This document shows, piece by piece, positions 45,548 to 56,991 of a stretch of 64,000 nt of DNA. Each line of letters begins with the position of its first letter. The first letter of the stretch is position 1. A program made the position numbers and the translations under genes. The notes beneath the pieces were generated by a model. It ran no database searches. It worked only from the letters and a program-made list of their open reading frames with translations, and had not been told where the DNA came from. Source of the DNA: Vanilla planifolia (taxonomy: Eukaryota > Streptophyta > Magnoliopsida > Asparagales > Orchidaceae); contig JAIUJO010000071.1 of NCBI GenBank assembly GCA_023846275.1, forward strand, positions 944,434-1,008,433, in the 5' to 3' direction.

Positions 45548-48500
45548 AGCCCATGTTAGGGGAGGCTACCCACTGAGTTTAAGCATATAAATAGCTAGAG
45601 GAGAAAGAACTTACAAGCATTCCCTTAGTAACGATGAGTGAAACAAGACAAGCTTTGTTTGGAAATCAGGCAGCCTGAAGCTTGAATTGTAGTATAGGGA
45701 GGCATCCACAGTGACAGATTTAACGAAATGTTCCAAATGTTCTTTGGAAAGGGGTGCTGGGGAGGGTGATAGCCCTGTTCGGCTTGTACATTATTGCTAC
45801 ATGAGGCACTATCAACGAGTCAGGATGTTTGGAATTACAGCTCAAATTGTGTGGTAAATTCCATCCAAGACTAAATAATTATAAGAGACTGAAAGAGAAC
45901 AAGTACCACAAAGGAAAGAAAAAAAGGACTTTTGAAAGAGAGTCAAAGAGTTCTTGAAATTATTTGGTAGGAAGCAAATGGGAGCTAGTAGTGCACCTCA
46001 GTTGGATGCAGAATGTCGAATGACTATTTATTGCATGGCTCGAGGAGTGAGTCGTATCTGGCCATTACGGTTATCAGAGCCCATGTGAACGTTGTCGAAT
46101 GAGAAATCATCATGGTGGCTGGTCACATTGCTCACACCATCGAGGCATTCCATGGCACTAATGCATGCATGAGTGATGGCTAGTAGGCTCACCTTCTAAC
46201 CCATCCTGAAACATGGACCAAGGAGTCTGACATGCTTGCGAGTTGACAGGTGAGCAAGCCTAGAAGGCACAAGGAAGTTTATTGATGGGATCCTCATTTG
46301 TGGGGTGAGCCACTAACTGACCTAGAACTTTTGTGAAGGGTTCAAGTTAGAGCATGCTTATTGGGACCTGAAAGATGGTGAACTAGGCCTGAGTAGGGCA
46401 AAGCCAGAGGAAACTCTGGCAGAGGCCCACAACGATCCTAACTTGCAAATCATTCGTCTGACTTAGGCATATGAGCAAAAGACTAATTGAACCATCTAGT
46501 AGCTGGTTCCCTTTGAAGTTTCCTTAGGATAGCTAGAGCCATAGTTAGAGTTCTATCAGGTAAAGCAAATGGTTAAAGGCATCAAGAGCACAATTCCCTC
46601 AACCTATTCTCAAACTTTAAATAGGTAAGATGGTTTGGTTGCTTTGATGAGTTGGGCCAAGGAATCCATGCTCCAAGTGAGCCATTATTGGTAAGCATAA
46701 CTAGCAATATAGGATGAACCTGCATGCAAACCAAGAGCTCAGAAAAGGTGTTGGTCGATTAAGACTGTAGGATGGTGGTCATGGAAGTTGAAATCTATTA
46801 AGGAGTGTATAACAACTCACCTACTGAATGAACTAGCCCCAAAAAATGATTGCACTTAATTGTGCGACCCACACCTTACCGTCAGACTGCAAAATTTAAG
46901 GCATGAGCCTACTTGGAGTGTCCATTGGTGTAGATCTTGGTGGTAGTAACAAATATTTAATTGAGAACTTTGAAGATCGAAGAAGGAAAAGGTTCCATGT
47001 GAATGACACTTGAACATGGGTTAGTCGATCTTAAGAGACGGGGGAAACCCGTCAGAGAGTGCCGTTTGGTACGAGTTTTGAAAGGGAGTAGAATTAAAAT
47101 TCTCGAGCTGAGATGTGGCGGTCGATGGCAACTTCAATTGATCCAGAGACGTCAGTGGGGGCATTGGGAAGAGTTATCTTTTCTTCTTAATAGCAATCAA
47201 CCCTAGATACGGCTCAGTTGGAGGTAGGGCCAAGCGGTTGGAAGGGCACTACATATTGAGCGGTGTCGAATGTGTCCCTGGCGACCCTTGAAATCTGGAT
47301 TGCTGAGCACCTTCCGTGCTCAATCGTACTCCTTATAGCATCAGGTCTCCAAGGTGAATAGCCTCTCGTCGATTGAGCAATGTAGGAAAGAGAAGTCTGC
47401 AAAATGGGTCCATGACAATGAGAAAAGGATTGGCTCGGAGGGTTTAGCAAGGGGGTCCCAATCCCAAATGCATCGGCTATCGATGTGCTGCTTGACCTGG
47501 TTACATTGTGAGAGCTGGTCGACGAGTGCTAGTTGAGGGACAAATTAGGAGTGGCCCCTAGGGGGCCTTCCCCAAGCATCGAGCAATCGACTCAGAAATG
47601 GTACAAACATGGGGAATCTAACTTTTTAATTAAAACAAAGCATTGCGATCGTCCTCAAGAGTGCTCACGTAATGTGATTTCTGGCCAGTGCTCTTAATGT
47701 CAAAGTGAAGAAATTCAACCAAGCATGAGTAAACGGTGGGAGTAACTTTAACTCTCTTAAGGTAGCCAAATGTCTCATCATGTAATTAATGACGTGCATG
47801 AATGGATTAACAAGATTCCCATTGTCCCTATCTACAATGTAGTGGAACCATAGCAAAGAGAATGGGCTTGGCAGAATCATTGTGGAAAGAAGACCCCATC
47901 GAGCTTGACTCTAATCTGACTTTCTGAAATAACTTGAGAGGTGTAGCATAAGTAAGAGTCAGCTTATTGATGGAATTTAAATACCACAACTTTTAACATT
48001 CTTTTACTTATTCCTTGAAGTGGAGGTTGGGGCCCAACCCCTCTTTTTACTTCCAAGTCTCACCTCAGTGAGTCCATCTGGGCAAAATACATTATCAGGT
48101 GGGAGTTTGGCTGGGGTAGCACATCTGTTAAAAGATAACGTAGGTGTCCTAAGATGAGCTCAACAACTCGTTCGATTCTAATTTCCAGTACGAATACAAA
48201 CAGTGAAAGTGTGGCCTATCAATCCTTTAAGCTTTCAAAATTTGAGGCTTGAGGTGTCAAAAAAGTTACCATAGGCTTAACTGGCTTGTTGTAGCGAAGC
48301 GTTCATAACGATGTTGCTTTTTCTCCTTCGATGCTGAGTCTTCCTATCATTGTAAAGCCGAATTCGCCAAGTTTTGTATTGTTCACCCACCAATATTGAA
48401 TGTGAGCTGGGTTTAGACCATCATGAGACAGGTTAGTTTTACCCTACTGATGAATTTGTCGTGATAATAATTCAACCTAGTATGAGTGGAACCATTGATT

Positions 48501-48860
48501 CACATAATTGGTAATTGCGCTTGGTTAAAAAGCTAGTCATTCGAAGCTATCATGTGTAGGATTATGACTGAATGCCTCTAAGTTAGAATCCATATTAAGA
48601 TGAGGTGCTTAGGCTTGTCGTTCGCATGTTGGCCTGTAGTAGGGGCTTAGCACCTTTAAGGCACACGACCACGGCCTAGTTTAGTGTCACAGAAAGTTGG
48701 ACGGCATGGACACCACATGAAATCATAGTTAAGAATGAACGATGGGTAGATTCCTTTGTAGATGACTTAAATTTGAGATGAGGCATTATAAGTGGTAGAG
48801 TGGCCTTGATATGATGATCCACTAAGATCCAACCCTATGTTACAGTAGATTCATCCCCCC
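45548..48860 (+). pseudogene. 26S rRNA pseudogene, near full length
   Basis: It starts GGGAGGCTACCCACTGAGTT-like sequence (plants: GGGGCTACCCGCTGAGTTTA) and continues through AAGAACTTACAAGCATTCCC, TTAGTAACG. Later landmarks are GAACCATCTAGTAGCTGG (about 46,490), TAACTCTCTTAAGGTAGCC (about 47,747) and GGTTAGTTTTACCCTACTGATGA (split near 48,430). It ends near GTGGCAGAGTGG-like and AGATCCAACCCTATGTTAC before 48,860. Length is about 3.3 kb against about 3.38 kb in plants. Dense transitions mean it is unlikely to make working rRNA. Confidence 0.94.
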
Positions 48861-51800
48861 TCTTGTGATAGGTTGAAGTCATATGAGTTTTTATTGCGCA
48901 AAAATATGAGCTTTCTTGTTTGCTCGCATGCTCAATTGCTCTCGATAGCTTGACTTAGCTCACCTTATTACGATACTTTGTGAGAATACTTTTGTGCAAG
49001 TATTATGAAACTGGCTTTGCGATGTGCCCCTTGGTGGCTCTACTTAAGTGAAATGCTTATGCCTCACTTTGTAATATCCAATTTGTGGATTCATGGAATG
49101 ACCTCCAAAGCTCTATAAAAAGATTGAAAACTTTTGCTGGCTTCATCACTCACATTTTAAAAGTAATGCCTATTTTTGTTTTATGAGCATGCCAATTTGC
49201 TCTATGGCTTGTGCGTGTTGGGTTGAGACCCTCTCCCAGCACGGTTGGAGCAACACACCTGTCACAGCATTGAGTGCACAACATCATAGTGCTTGTGTTG
49301 CAATCTGTTCTTATGTGCATGTGAAGGATGGTGGGGACACTCATAAGGGACCTTTTGAGCACACGCGGGGCACTATCCAAGCCTATTTGGGGACTTTTTG
49401 CATGCTTTCACATACTTTGTTCATTTTGAGCTCACTTGGGGCCTATCTGTGTGCTTAGCAGCAACTTCCATGTGCTTCATGTGCGACCACAAAGCGTAAC
49501 ATTTTTTTGGGATTTTATGCACTATGGGCTGCTGTCACATGGATATGGTGATAAACTATTAGGACTCTTACCTCTTGATAGAATTGTTGCAACATACAAT
49601 CCAGGAGTGGGTATGCATAACACTATCTGGGCTGTAGAAATGTTTAAGATAATTGGTGTAATAAGAAATATGGCTATTGCAAGTTGTCTAAATGTGTGCA
49701 CGAGCGATGCCCTCCTTAAATGCACGCATGAAGCTCGGCCTCTACGCGTGCAATGTTGTGTGTCTGCCTAGACCTGGGGGCCTTTTCATGGGCACACAGC
49801 AGTAACGTATTCCACTTCGTGTAGACAAAAGAGTAACATTTTTTTCGAGATTTTTATCACTGCTTTCTACTGTAGCATGGAAAATGTGATTACCTATATA
49901 GCTAGCCTTGCATCCTTACTCTTGAAAAATTTTGCAATATATAATCCACAAGTGGGCATGTGTGGCATTGTACAGCCTTGAGCGAAGTCAAAGATGGATG
50001 GTGCAACATGTGCAACAATTTAACCATTTTGGGTTGTATCCTTCACAAAGCACTGATGGTGCTGCACATGGGCATGTGCACCATGTGCGTGCATGTAGTG
50101 AAATATTTATCAGTGCGTGCACAGAGGGCTGTCGATGCGTATGCATGTGGGGGTATGTCAACGTGCTCTCACGAGGGGGCTTGTCGGCACTTGTGTTCAC
50201 GGTGCCCTATCGGCAAACGCTGAGGTGCAACGTGTGCCTGTGTCATTTGGCTACAAGGAAGTGTAACTTTTATATAGAATTTTACCATTACGGGCTGCTT
50301 CCCTAAGGATACAACAATTACCTATTAGTAGACTTACCTCATCCATCGAATGATTTGTCGCAATATAAAATCCACAAGTGGGAATGTGTGACGTTTTGCA
50401 GCCTGTAGAGAAAGGAAAGATGGTGCAACATGTGCAATGGTTTCTGCATTTTGAGTTGTATCATTCACAGAGCACTAATGGTGCTATGCTTAGCCATGTG
50501 CACTTCTTGAACGCATGGTGGCATATCGGCACGCACGTGTGTAGGGGCCTATAAGCATGAGCACGAGTCTTTATCGATCTACGTGCATGCACATTTTGGC
50601 CTATCGACATGCACTGAGGTCTAACCCGTGCCCATGTCATTTGGCTGCAAAAAAGTGTAAGTTTTTATCTGGATTTTTAGCTCTGTAGGCTACTATTATA
50701 GGAATACAGCTATTATCTATTGGTAGACTTGCATCATTTGTTGACATATTTGTCACAGTATATGATACGCAAGCACAAAAGTGCAATGTCGTGCAGCCTG
50801 CAGTGAAGTGAAAGATGGATGGTGAAACATGTGTAACGGTTTATGCATTTTTGGTTGTATCCTTCGCAGAGCACTGGTGGTGTTGCACGCAGGTATGTGC
50901 ACCATGCACAAGCGTGGTTGCCTATTAGCGTGTGTTGAGGTGCAACATGCACCCTCATCATTTTGCTTCAAAAAGGTGTAACTTTTATTAGGATTTTTAG
51001 CTCTACGGGTTGTTGCCCACAGGTTTTGGCGATTACTTACAAGTAGCCTTGCCTTCTTCAATGATGGAAATTTCACAAATATACAATTCACAAGTGCGAA
51101 TGTGGGATGTAGTGTGGCTGGCTTACTAGTGTAAGGTTGTTGTTCCAATCTTTGGTATGGTTTAATCACATAGTGACAAGGCACAAATGGTGCAGAGTGT
51201 CGACATGGGCACCCGAATTATTTGGCTGTAGAGAAGTGTAACTTTTATTAGGATTTTAGCTCTGTGGGTTACTATCGCAGGGATACAACAATTACCTATT
51301 GGTAGATTTTTCTAATTGGTCGATAGAATTGTCGCAATATACAATCTACAAGTGGGCAAGTGTGACACTGTGTGACTTGTGGCGAAGTGAAAGATGAATG
51401 GTGCAACATTTGCAATTGTTTAGGTTTTTGTGGTTGTGTCCTTCACAAGGCACTGGTGTTGCTACGTATAAGCATGTGCATCCTGCGTACACACGGTGTC
51501 TTATCAGCGTGCATCGAGGTGCAATGTGCAGCCACATCAATTGGCTATAGGAAAATGTGACTTTTATCAGGATTTTTAGCTCTACGGGCTGCTGTCGTAG
51601 GGATACAGTAATTACCTATGGGTTGACTTGCCTTATTCATCGGTAGATTTGTCTCAATATTCAATCCACAAGTGAGAATATGTGACACTGTGCAACTTAC
51701 AGTGAAGTGAAAGATGGATGGTGCAACATGTGCAATGGTTTACACGTTTTGGTTTGTATCCTTCACAGAGCACTGATGGTGCTACATACAAGCATGTACC

Positions 51801-54800
51801 CCACGTGCAGGCGAGTTGTCTTATTGACACTTTTTGAAGTGCAATGTCCTCCCACATGACTTAGCTTCAGAAAAGTGTAACTTTTATCGAGATTTTTAGC
51901 TCAGTGGATTGCTATCGCAGGGATAGGGCGATTACTTATTGGTTGAGTGGCCTCATTCGTCAATAGATTTGTCGCAATATACAATCCAGAAGTGGGAATG
52001 TGTAACACTATGTGGCCTATAGTGAAGTGAAAGATGGATGGTTTTGTAAATGATTTAAGTGTTTTTGGTTGAATTCTTGGTAGAGCATTGATTGTGCAAC
52101 ACGCAGGCATGTGCACCGCGCACATGCATGGTGATCTGTTGCCACATGCTGAGGTGCAATGTGCACCCACAAAATTTTGCCTAAAAAAATGTAACTTTTA
52201 TCTTGATTTTTAGCTCTAGAGACTGTTGCCCATGGATCAGGCGATTACCTACTGAGAGCTTTGCCTTCTTTCATGATGGAAATTTCACAAATATACACTT
52301 CGCTGGTGGGAATATGGGACGCAGTGCAGCTTACAGACTAGTGTAAGATTTTTTTCTATTCTTCGGTATGGTTTAAAGACATAGTGTCAATGCACTAATG
52401 GTGCTGCATGTAGGCATGTGCACTTTGCATGCATGCGGTGTCCTGTTTGTGCGCGCTCAGTGGCAACATGCACTCGTGACATTTTGCTGTAGAAAAGTGT
52501 AGCTTTATTGGGATTTTTAGCTCTACGAGTTGCTGTCACAGGGATACAGCGATTACTAATTGGTAAACTTGCCTCATTCATTGAAACAATTGTTGCAATA
52601 TACAATTCACAAGTGGGCATGTGTGATGCTGTGCGACGGACTGCAAAGTGAAAGATGAATGGTGTATCATTTGCAAAGGTTTAGGCATATTGGGTTGTAT
52701 CATTCACAGAGCACTGATGGTCCTTCATGTAGGCATGTGCACCGCATGCACAGACAGTGGCCTATTGTTGCACACTGAGGTGTAATGTGCACCCATGTCA
52801 TTTGGCAGTAGAAAAGTGTAACATTTAACGGGGTTTTAACTTTGTGAGCTACTGCCACTTGGATACGGAGATTACCTATTAGTAGACTTGCCTCGTTCAT
52901 CGACAGATTTGTCATAATATATAATCAGCATGTGGGAATGTGTGACGCTGTGTAGCCTGTTGTGAAGTGAATGATGGATGGTGCAACATGTGCAACAATC
53001 TACTCATTTTGGGTTGAATCCTTAGCAAGGCACTGGTGGTACTGCAACAGGCATGTGCACCTCGCACATGCAGTGTGTTCTATCTACATGCATGGAGGTG
53101 CAATGAATGCTTGCATCATTTAGTGACAGAAAAGGGTAACTTTTGTCGAGATTTTTAGCCCTACGGGTTGCTGCCTTAGGGATACGACGTTTACCGATAT
53201 GTAGACTTATCTCATTCATCGACAGATTTGTCACAATATACAATCTGCATGTGGGAATGTGTGACACTAACTGTCTTGCAACGAAGTGAAAGATGGACAA
53301 GTCAACATGTGCAATGGTTTACGCATTTTTCATTGTATCCTTCGCAGAGCATTGGTGGTGCTGCGCATAGGCATGTGCACTGTGCACGTCGATGTTGCCT
53401 ATTGTCACTTGCTGAGGTGCAATGTGCACCCGCATCATTTGTCTTAAGAAAATTGTAATTTTTATCAATATTTTTAGCTAAGCAGGCTGTTGCTGCATGG
53501 ATACGACGATTACCTATTAGTAGACTTGCCTCATTCATCGACAAATTCATTACAATATGCAATCTACATGTGGGAATGTGGGACGCTGTGTGGCTTGCAA
53601 TGAAGTGAAAGATTGATGGTGCAACATGTGCAACGATTTACACATTTTTGGTTGTATCCTTCATAGAGCAATGGTGGTGCTATGCATAGTCATGTGCACC
53701 GTGCACGTGCGCGGTGTCCTATCGATGTGCATTGAGGTGCAAAGTGCGCCCATGTCATTTGTCTTCAGAAAATTGTAACTTTTATTAGAATTTTTAGCTC
53801 TGTGGGCTACTACCCCTGGGATCGGGCAATTACCTATAGATACCCTTGCCTTCTTTCGTGATCTAAATTTTGCAAATATACAATTCGCAAGGGGGAATGT
53901 GGGTTGTAGTGTGGCGTGTAAAGTAGTGTAAAATTGTTGTTCCAATCTTTAGTATGGTTTAATCACGTAGTGCCAGTCCACAACATGCACGAACAGTGGC
54001 CAACCTTCCCTTGCATGTGGGGTGCCTGTCCATGCACTTCAGAAACAACCTATGAGCATGACATGTGAGGACCCTAATTATAACCTTTTTGGGGTATTTT
54101 TACTACTACGAGTTGCTGACATATGGTTAAGGTGATTAATTATTGGTGGTCTTATCTTCTTCCTTGATAGAGTTGATGCAATATGTAATCAACTAATGGG
54201 AATATTGTACCCTGTGTGGCCTACAGCAATATTGGAAATTGGATGAGTCATTTTGCCAAGGGTTTAAGCATTTTGGGCTACAAATCAGTGCCTAGTCTGA
54301 TGGCACGACTTTCACTACCTGCTCGTGCTGGCATTTATCTACACCAGTCTAAGGACTTGTCCTAGAGAGCTTACTAACAACCAAAATGTGTGCATGTTAA
54401 ACACTGTTTGGCTTGTAGAAAATTCTATGATTTTAGGTTCAATATAAGGTATGGTTTAAGCATATGTAGTGCCAGTGCACAGGATGTGTGCACTGTGGCA
54501 TGCCTACTCGCACACGGTGGGTGTGCCCTAAGTTGTTGCCCTCGTGTGTGGAATGTTGGTTCCAAAAGTGTAACTTTTTATGAGAAGTTTTGCCCTGCAT
54601 ACTCCTGGTGCATGGATAAGTTTGATTACCTATTGGTAGTCTTGTCTTGTTCAGAATTATCATAATAAATAATTTGCATGTAGGAAGGTTGATGTAGTGC
54701 TTCCTGCACCAAAGTGGAAGGTGGATGGTTCGATCTGTTCAAATTATTTAAGCACTCTTGGCTATAGCCGTAGCCCTACACTGTTGGTGCAGGGTGCATG

Positions 54801-55887
54801 CCAGTGCACTATTCGCCCAAGCTCAGTCATGACTTGTGCTGGAGACTTGTTTTAACCACAAAGAGTAGCTTGTTTCTGGATTTTTAGCATTGTGGGTTGC
54901 TGCCACATAGATGTGTAATGTATGCTAGGGTTTGAGCATGCAGGCTGCTGCCCAAGCAGTGCACTGTTGTGGTGGAGAGTGGGGCTATTCACTATTCAAA
55001 TTGATGCTCTTTACACTTTCATTTGGGCAATGTGTCTCAGTAAAGGTTTGGTGGAGCCCTTAGCGCTTGGACAAGTCCTTCTCGTCCATGTTCAATCCCT
55101 TTTTGGTGCTATGTGTTGTGGCTTTCCTCATGTAGTGGCATTTTATTTTAGAAATGTGTGACTCTTTTTGACCTATCATATCTTGGGAATGCCAATGTAG
55201 GAACGAGGGGTTGCTCAAGAGGTGTCTTCAAGTGGTACAATATTTGCATGCCTTTATATCGGTTCAGCAGGCTATTCCCTTTGCACTTTGTGCCAAGTAT
55301 TTCTTGTCATGCAATGCGGGTGTTACCAAGGCCTTCATCCCTAATTAGACCCTTTGTGCTTCTTTTTTGTACATCTTCGGGGCTCTTTGGGCTAATGGTA
55401 TTGGATTGGTGTGAGACCATTTTTGCATAATAGATATTTTTTGTGTTGCTTCTTCGTATGGCAAGCTACCTCTTAGTGTGGTCGGCCATTATATTAGTAG
55501 GGCTTTGTCACTTGATTGAACCTTCTTTGTGAGGAAATTCATATTTCTTTTGCTTATTTATCAAATGGGTAGTTCCATTCAATTATTTTTATGATGCCAC
55601 AGCACTCCTGTGTTGGAACTACGATGTTTTATACTGCCGTTGAAGGCATGGTCATCCCTGCTCTCTTGTTGGCATGGACATGGAAATCACTTATTTCAAT
55701 CTTTTCATTCTCTGCCAAATAGGGTAGTCTATATCAAATGCAATAGTTGATAGGCAATGTTTTGAAACTTAGAGGATGGTATCCCAACTTGGGAGCATTT
55801 GCTCTTCCTTTGAGTGAGTTATCACCTGACATGAAAAACATGTTAATTGTGACATTGGATTTTACCTAGTGCATTATCATTGTAATT
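48861..55887 (+). other. rDNA intergenic spacer (IGS), about 7 kb
   Basis: This covers everything from the 26S 3' end to the next 18S 5' end. It holds unique sequence at 48,861-49,480, subrepeats at about 49,480-54,600, and a more unique stretch at 54,600-55,887 that should hold the Pol I promoter and the external transcribed spacer. I found no clear plant Pol I start motif (TATATA followed by G-runs) and no 5S rRNA gene. Open frames here (for example 49,932-50,306) are low-complexity products of the repeats, not genes. Confidence 0.88.
49480..54600 (+). repeat. IGS subrepeats, about 16 copies of roughly 320 bp
   Basis: A GTGTAACTTTTAT-like core recurs at about 49,496, 49,832, 50,267, 50,653, 50,978, 51,236, 51,556, 51,878, 52,190, 52,498, 52,818, 53,137, 53,455, 53,775, 54,082 and 54,568. 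Spacing between neighbours is mostly 307-325 bp, with a few longer or shorter units. Each unit also has a CGATTACCTATTGGTAGAC-like block, an AATATACAATCCACAAGTGG-like block, GGTGCAACATGTGCAA, and a GAGCACTGATGGTGCT...GGCATGTGCACC block. Units at about 51,060, 52,270 and 53,860 share a different middle (TGATGGAAATTTCACAAATA-like), so there are two interspersed types. Subrepeats are typical of plant IGS, where they often act as enhancers or spacers. Confidence 0.9.
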
Positions 55888-56991
55888 TACCTGGTTGATC
55901 CTGGTAATAGTCATATGCTTCTCTCAAATATTAAGCCATGCATGTGTAAGTATAAATAATTTTAGATTATGAAACTACAAATGGCTCATTAAACAAGTTA
56001 TAGTTTGCTTGATGGTATTTGCTACTCAGATAATCGTAATAATTTAAGAGCTAATACGTGCACCAAACCTTGACTTTTGGAAGGGATGCATTTGTTAGGT
56101 AAAAGGTTGATGTATGCTTTCGCCCGACTCCTTGACATTCATGATAACTTGTCGGATCGCATGACCTTCGTGTCGACGATGCATCTTTGAAATTTCTGCC
56201 CTTTCAACTTTCAATGGTAGGATAAGAGCCTACCATGGTGGTGATGGGTGACAAATATTTAGGGTTCAATTCCAGAGTGGGAGCTTGAGAGACGACCACC
56301 ACATCAAAGGAAAACAACTGGCACACAAATTACCCAATCCTGACATTGGGAGGTAGTGACAATAAATAACAATATCGGGCTCCATGAGTTTGGTAATTTG
56401 AATGAGTACAATCTAAATCCTTTAAAAACGATCCATTGGAGAGCAAGTTTGGTACAAATAGCCATGGTAATTCCAGCTCGAATAGCATATATTTAAGTTG
56501 TTGCAGTTAAAAAGCTCGTAGTTGGACCTTGGTTTGTGTCGATCAGTCCACCTTTTGGTGTGCACCACTCATCTTGATCCTTTGCTCAACAATGTGGTTC
56601 GACCTTAGCTGGTTGTGTCCTCAGCATTGTTACTTTGAATAAATTAGAGTGCTCAAAGCTAGCCCATGCTCTGGATACATTAGCATGGGATAACATCAAT
56701 AGATTTCGAGCCTATTGTGTTTGCCTTTGGGATCAGAGTAATGATTAAGAGGGATAGTTGTGGGCATTCTTATTTCATAGTCAGATGAAAAATTCTTGGA
56801 TTTATGAAAGAGAAACCATTGTAAAAGCATTTGCTAATGATGATTTCATTAATCAAGAACAAAAGTTGGGGGCTCAAAGATTATCAGATACCATCATAGT
56901 CTAAACCATAAACGATGTTGTCCAGGGATTGGCAGATGCTGCTCTTTGGACTCCATCAGCACCTTATGAGAAATCAAAGGCTTTGGATTCC
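55888..56991 (+). pseudogene. 18S rRNA pseudogene, 5' part, cut at the LINE target site
   Basis: It starts TACCTGGTTGATCCTGGTAA, TAGTCATATGC, continues through TTAAGCCATGCATGTGTAAG, CATGGTAATTCCAGCTCG-like sequence near 56,465 and GAGAAACCATTG-like sequence near 56,810, and ends ACCTTATGAGAAATCAAAGG, CTTTGGATTCC. The last 11 bases are the right part of the target motif (one change). Then the LINE 3' end begins at once. Length is 1,104 nt. Together with the 585-nt 3' part at 44,369 and about 73 missing bases this sums to the size of a plant 18S. Confidence 0.96.

Noticed and set aside
49480..54600. Regular repeats as a CRISPR array or a protein-coding repeat gene
   Set aside because: Units are about 320 bp and degenerate, in a plant rDNA spacer. 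The open frames are on both strands and come from the repeat, with no protein signature.
48861..55887. 5S rRNA gene inside the IGS
   Set aside because: Some plants link 5S to the 35S unit, but no 5S-like sequence was seen on either strand by eye.
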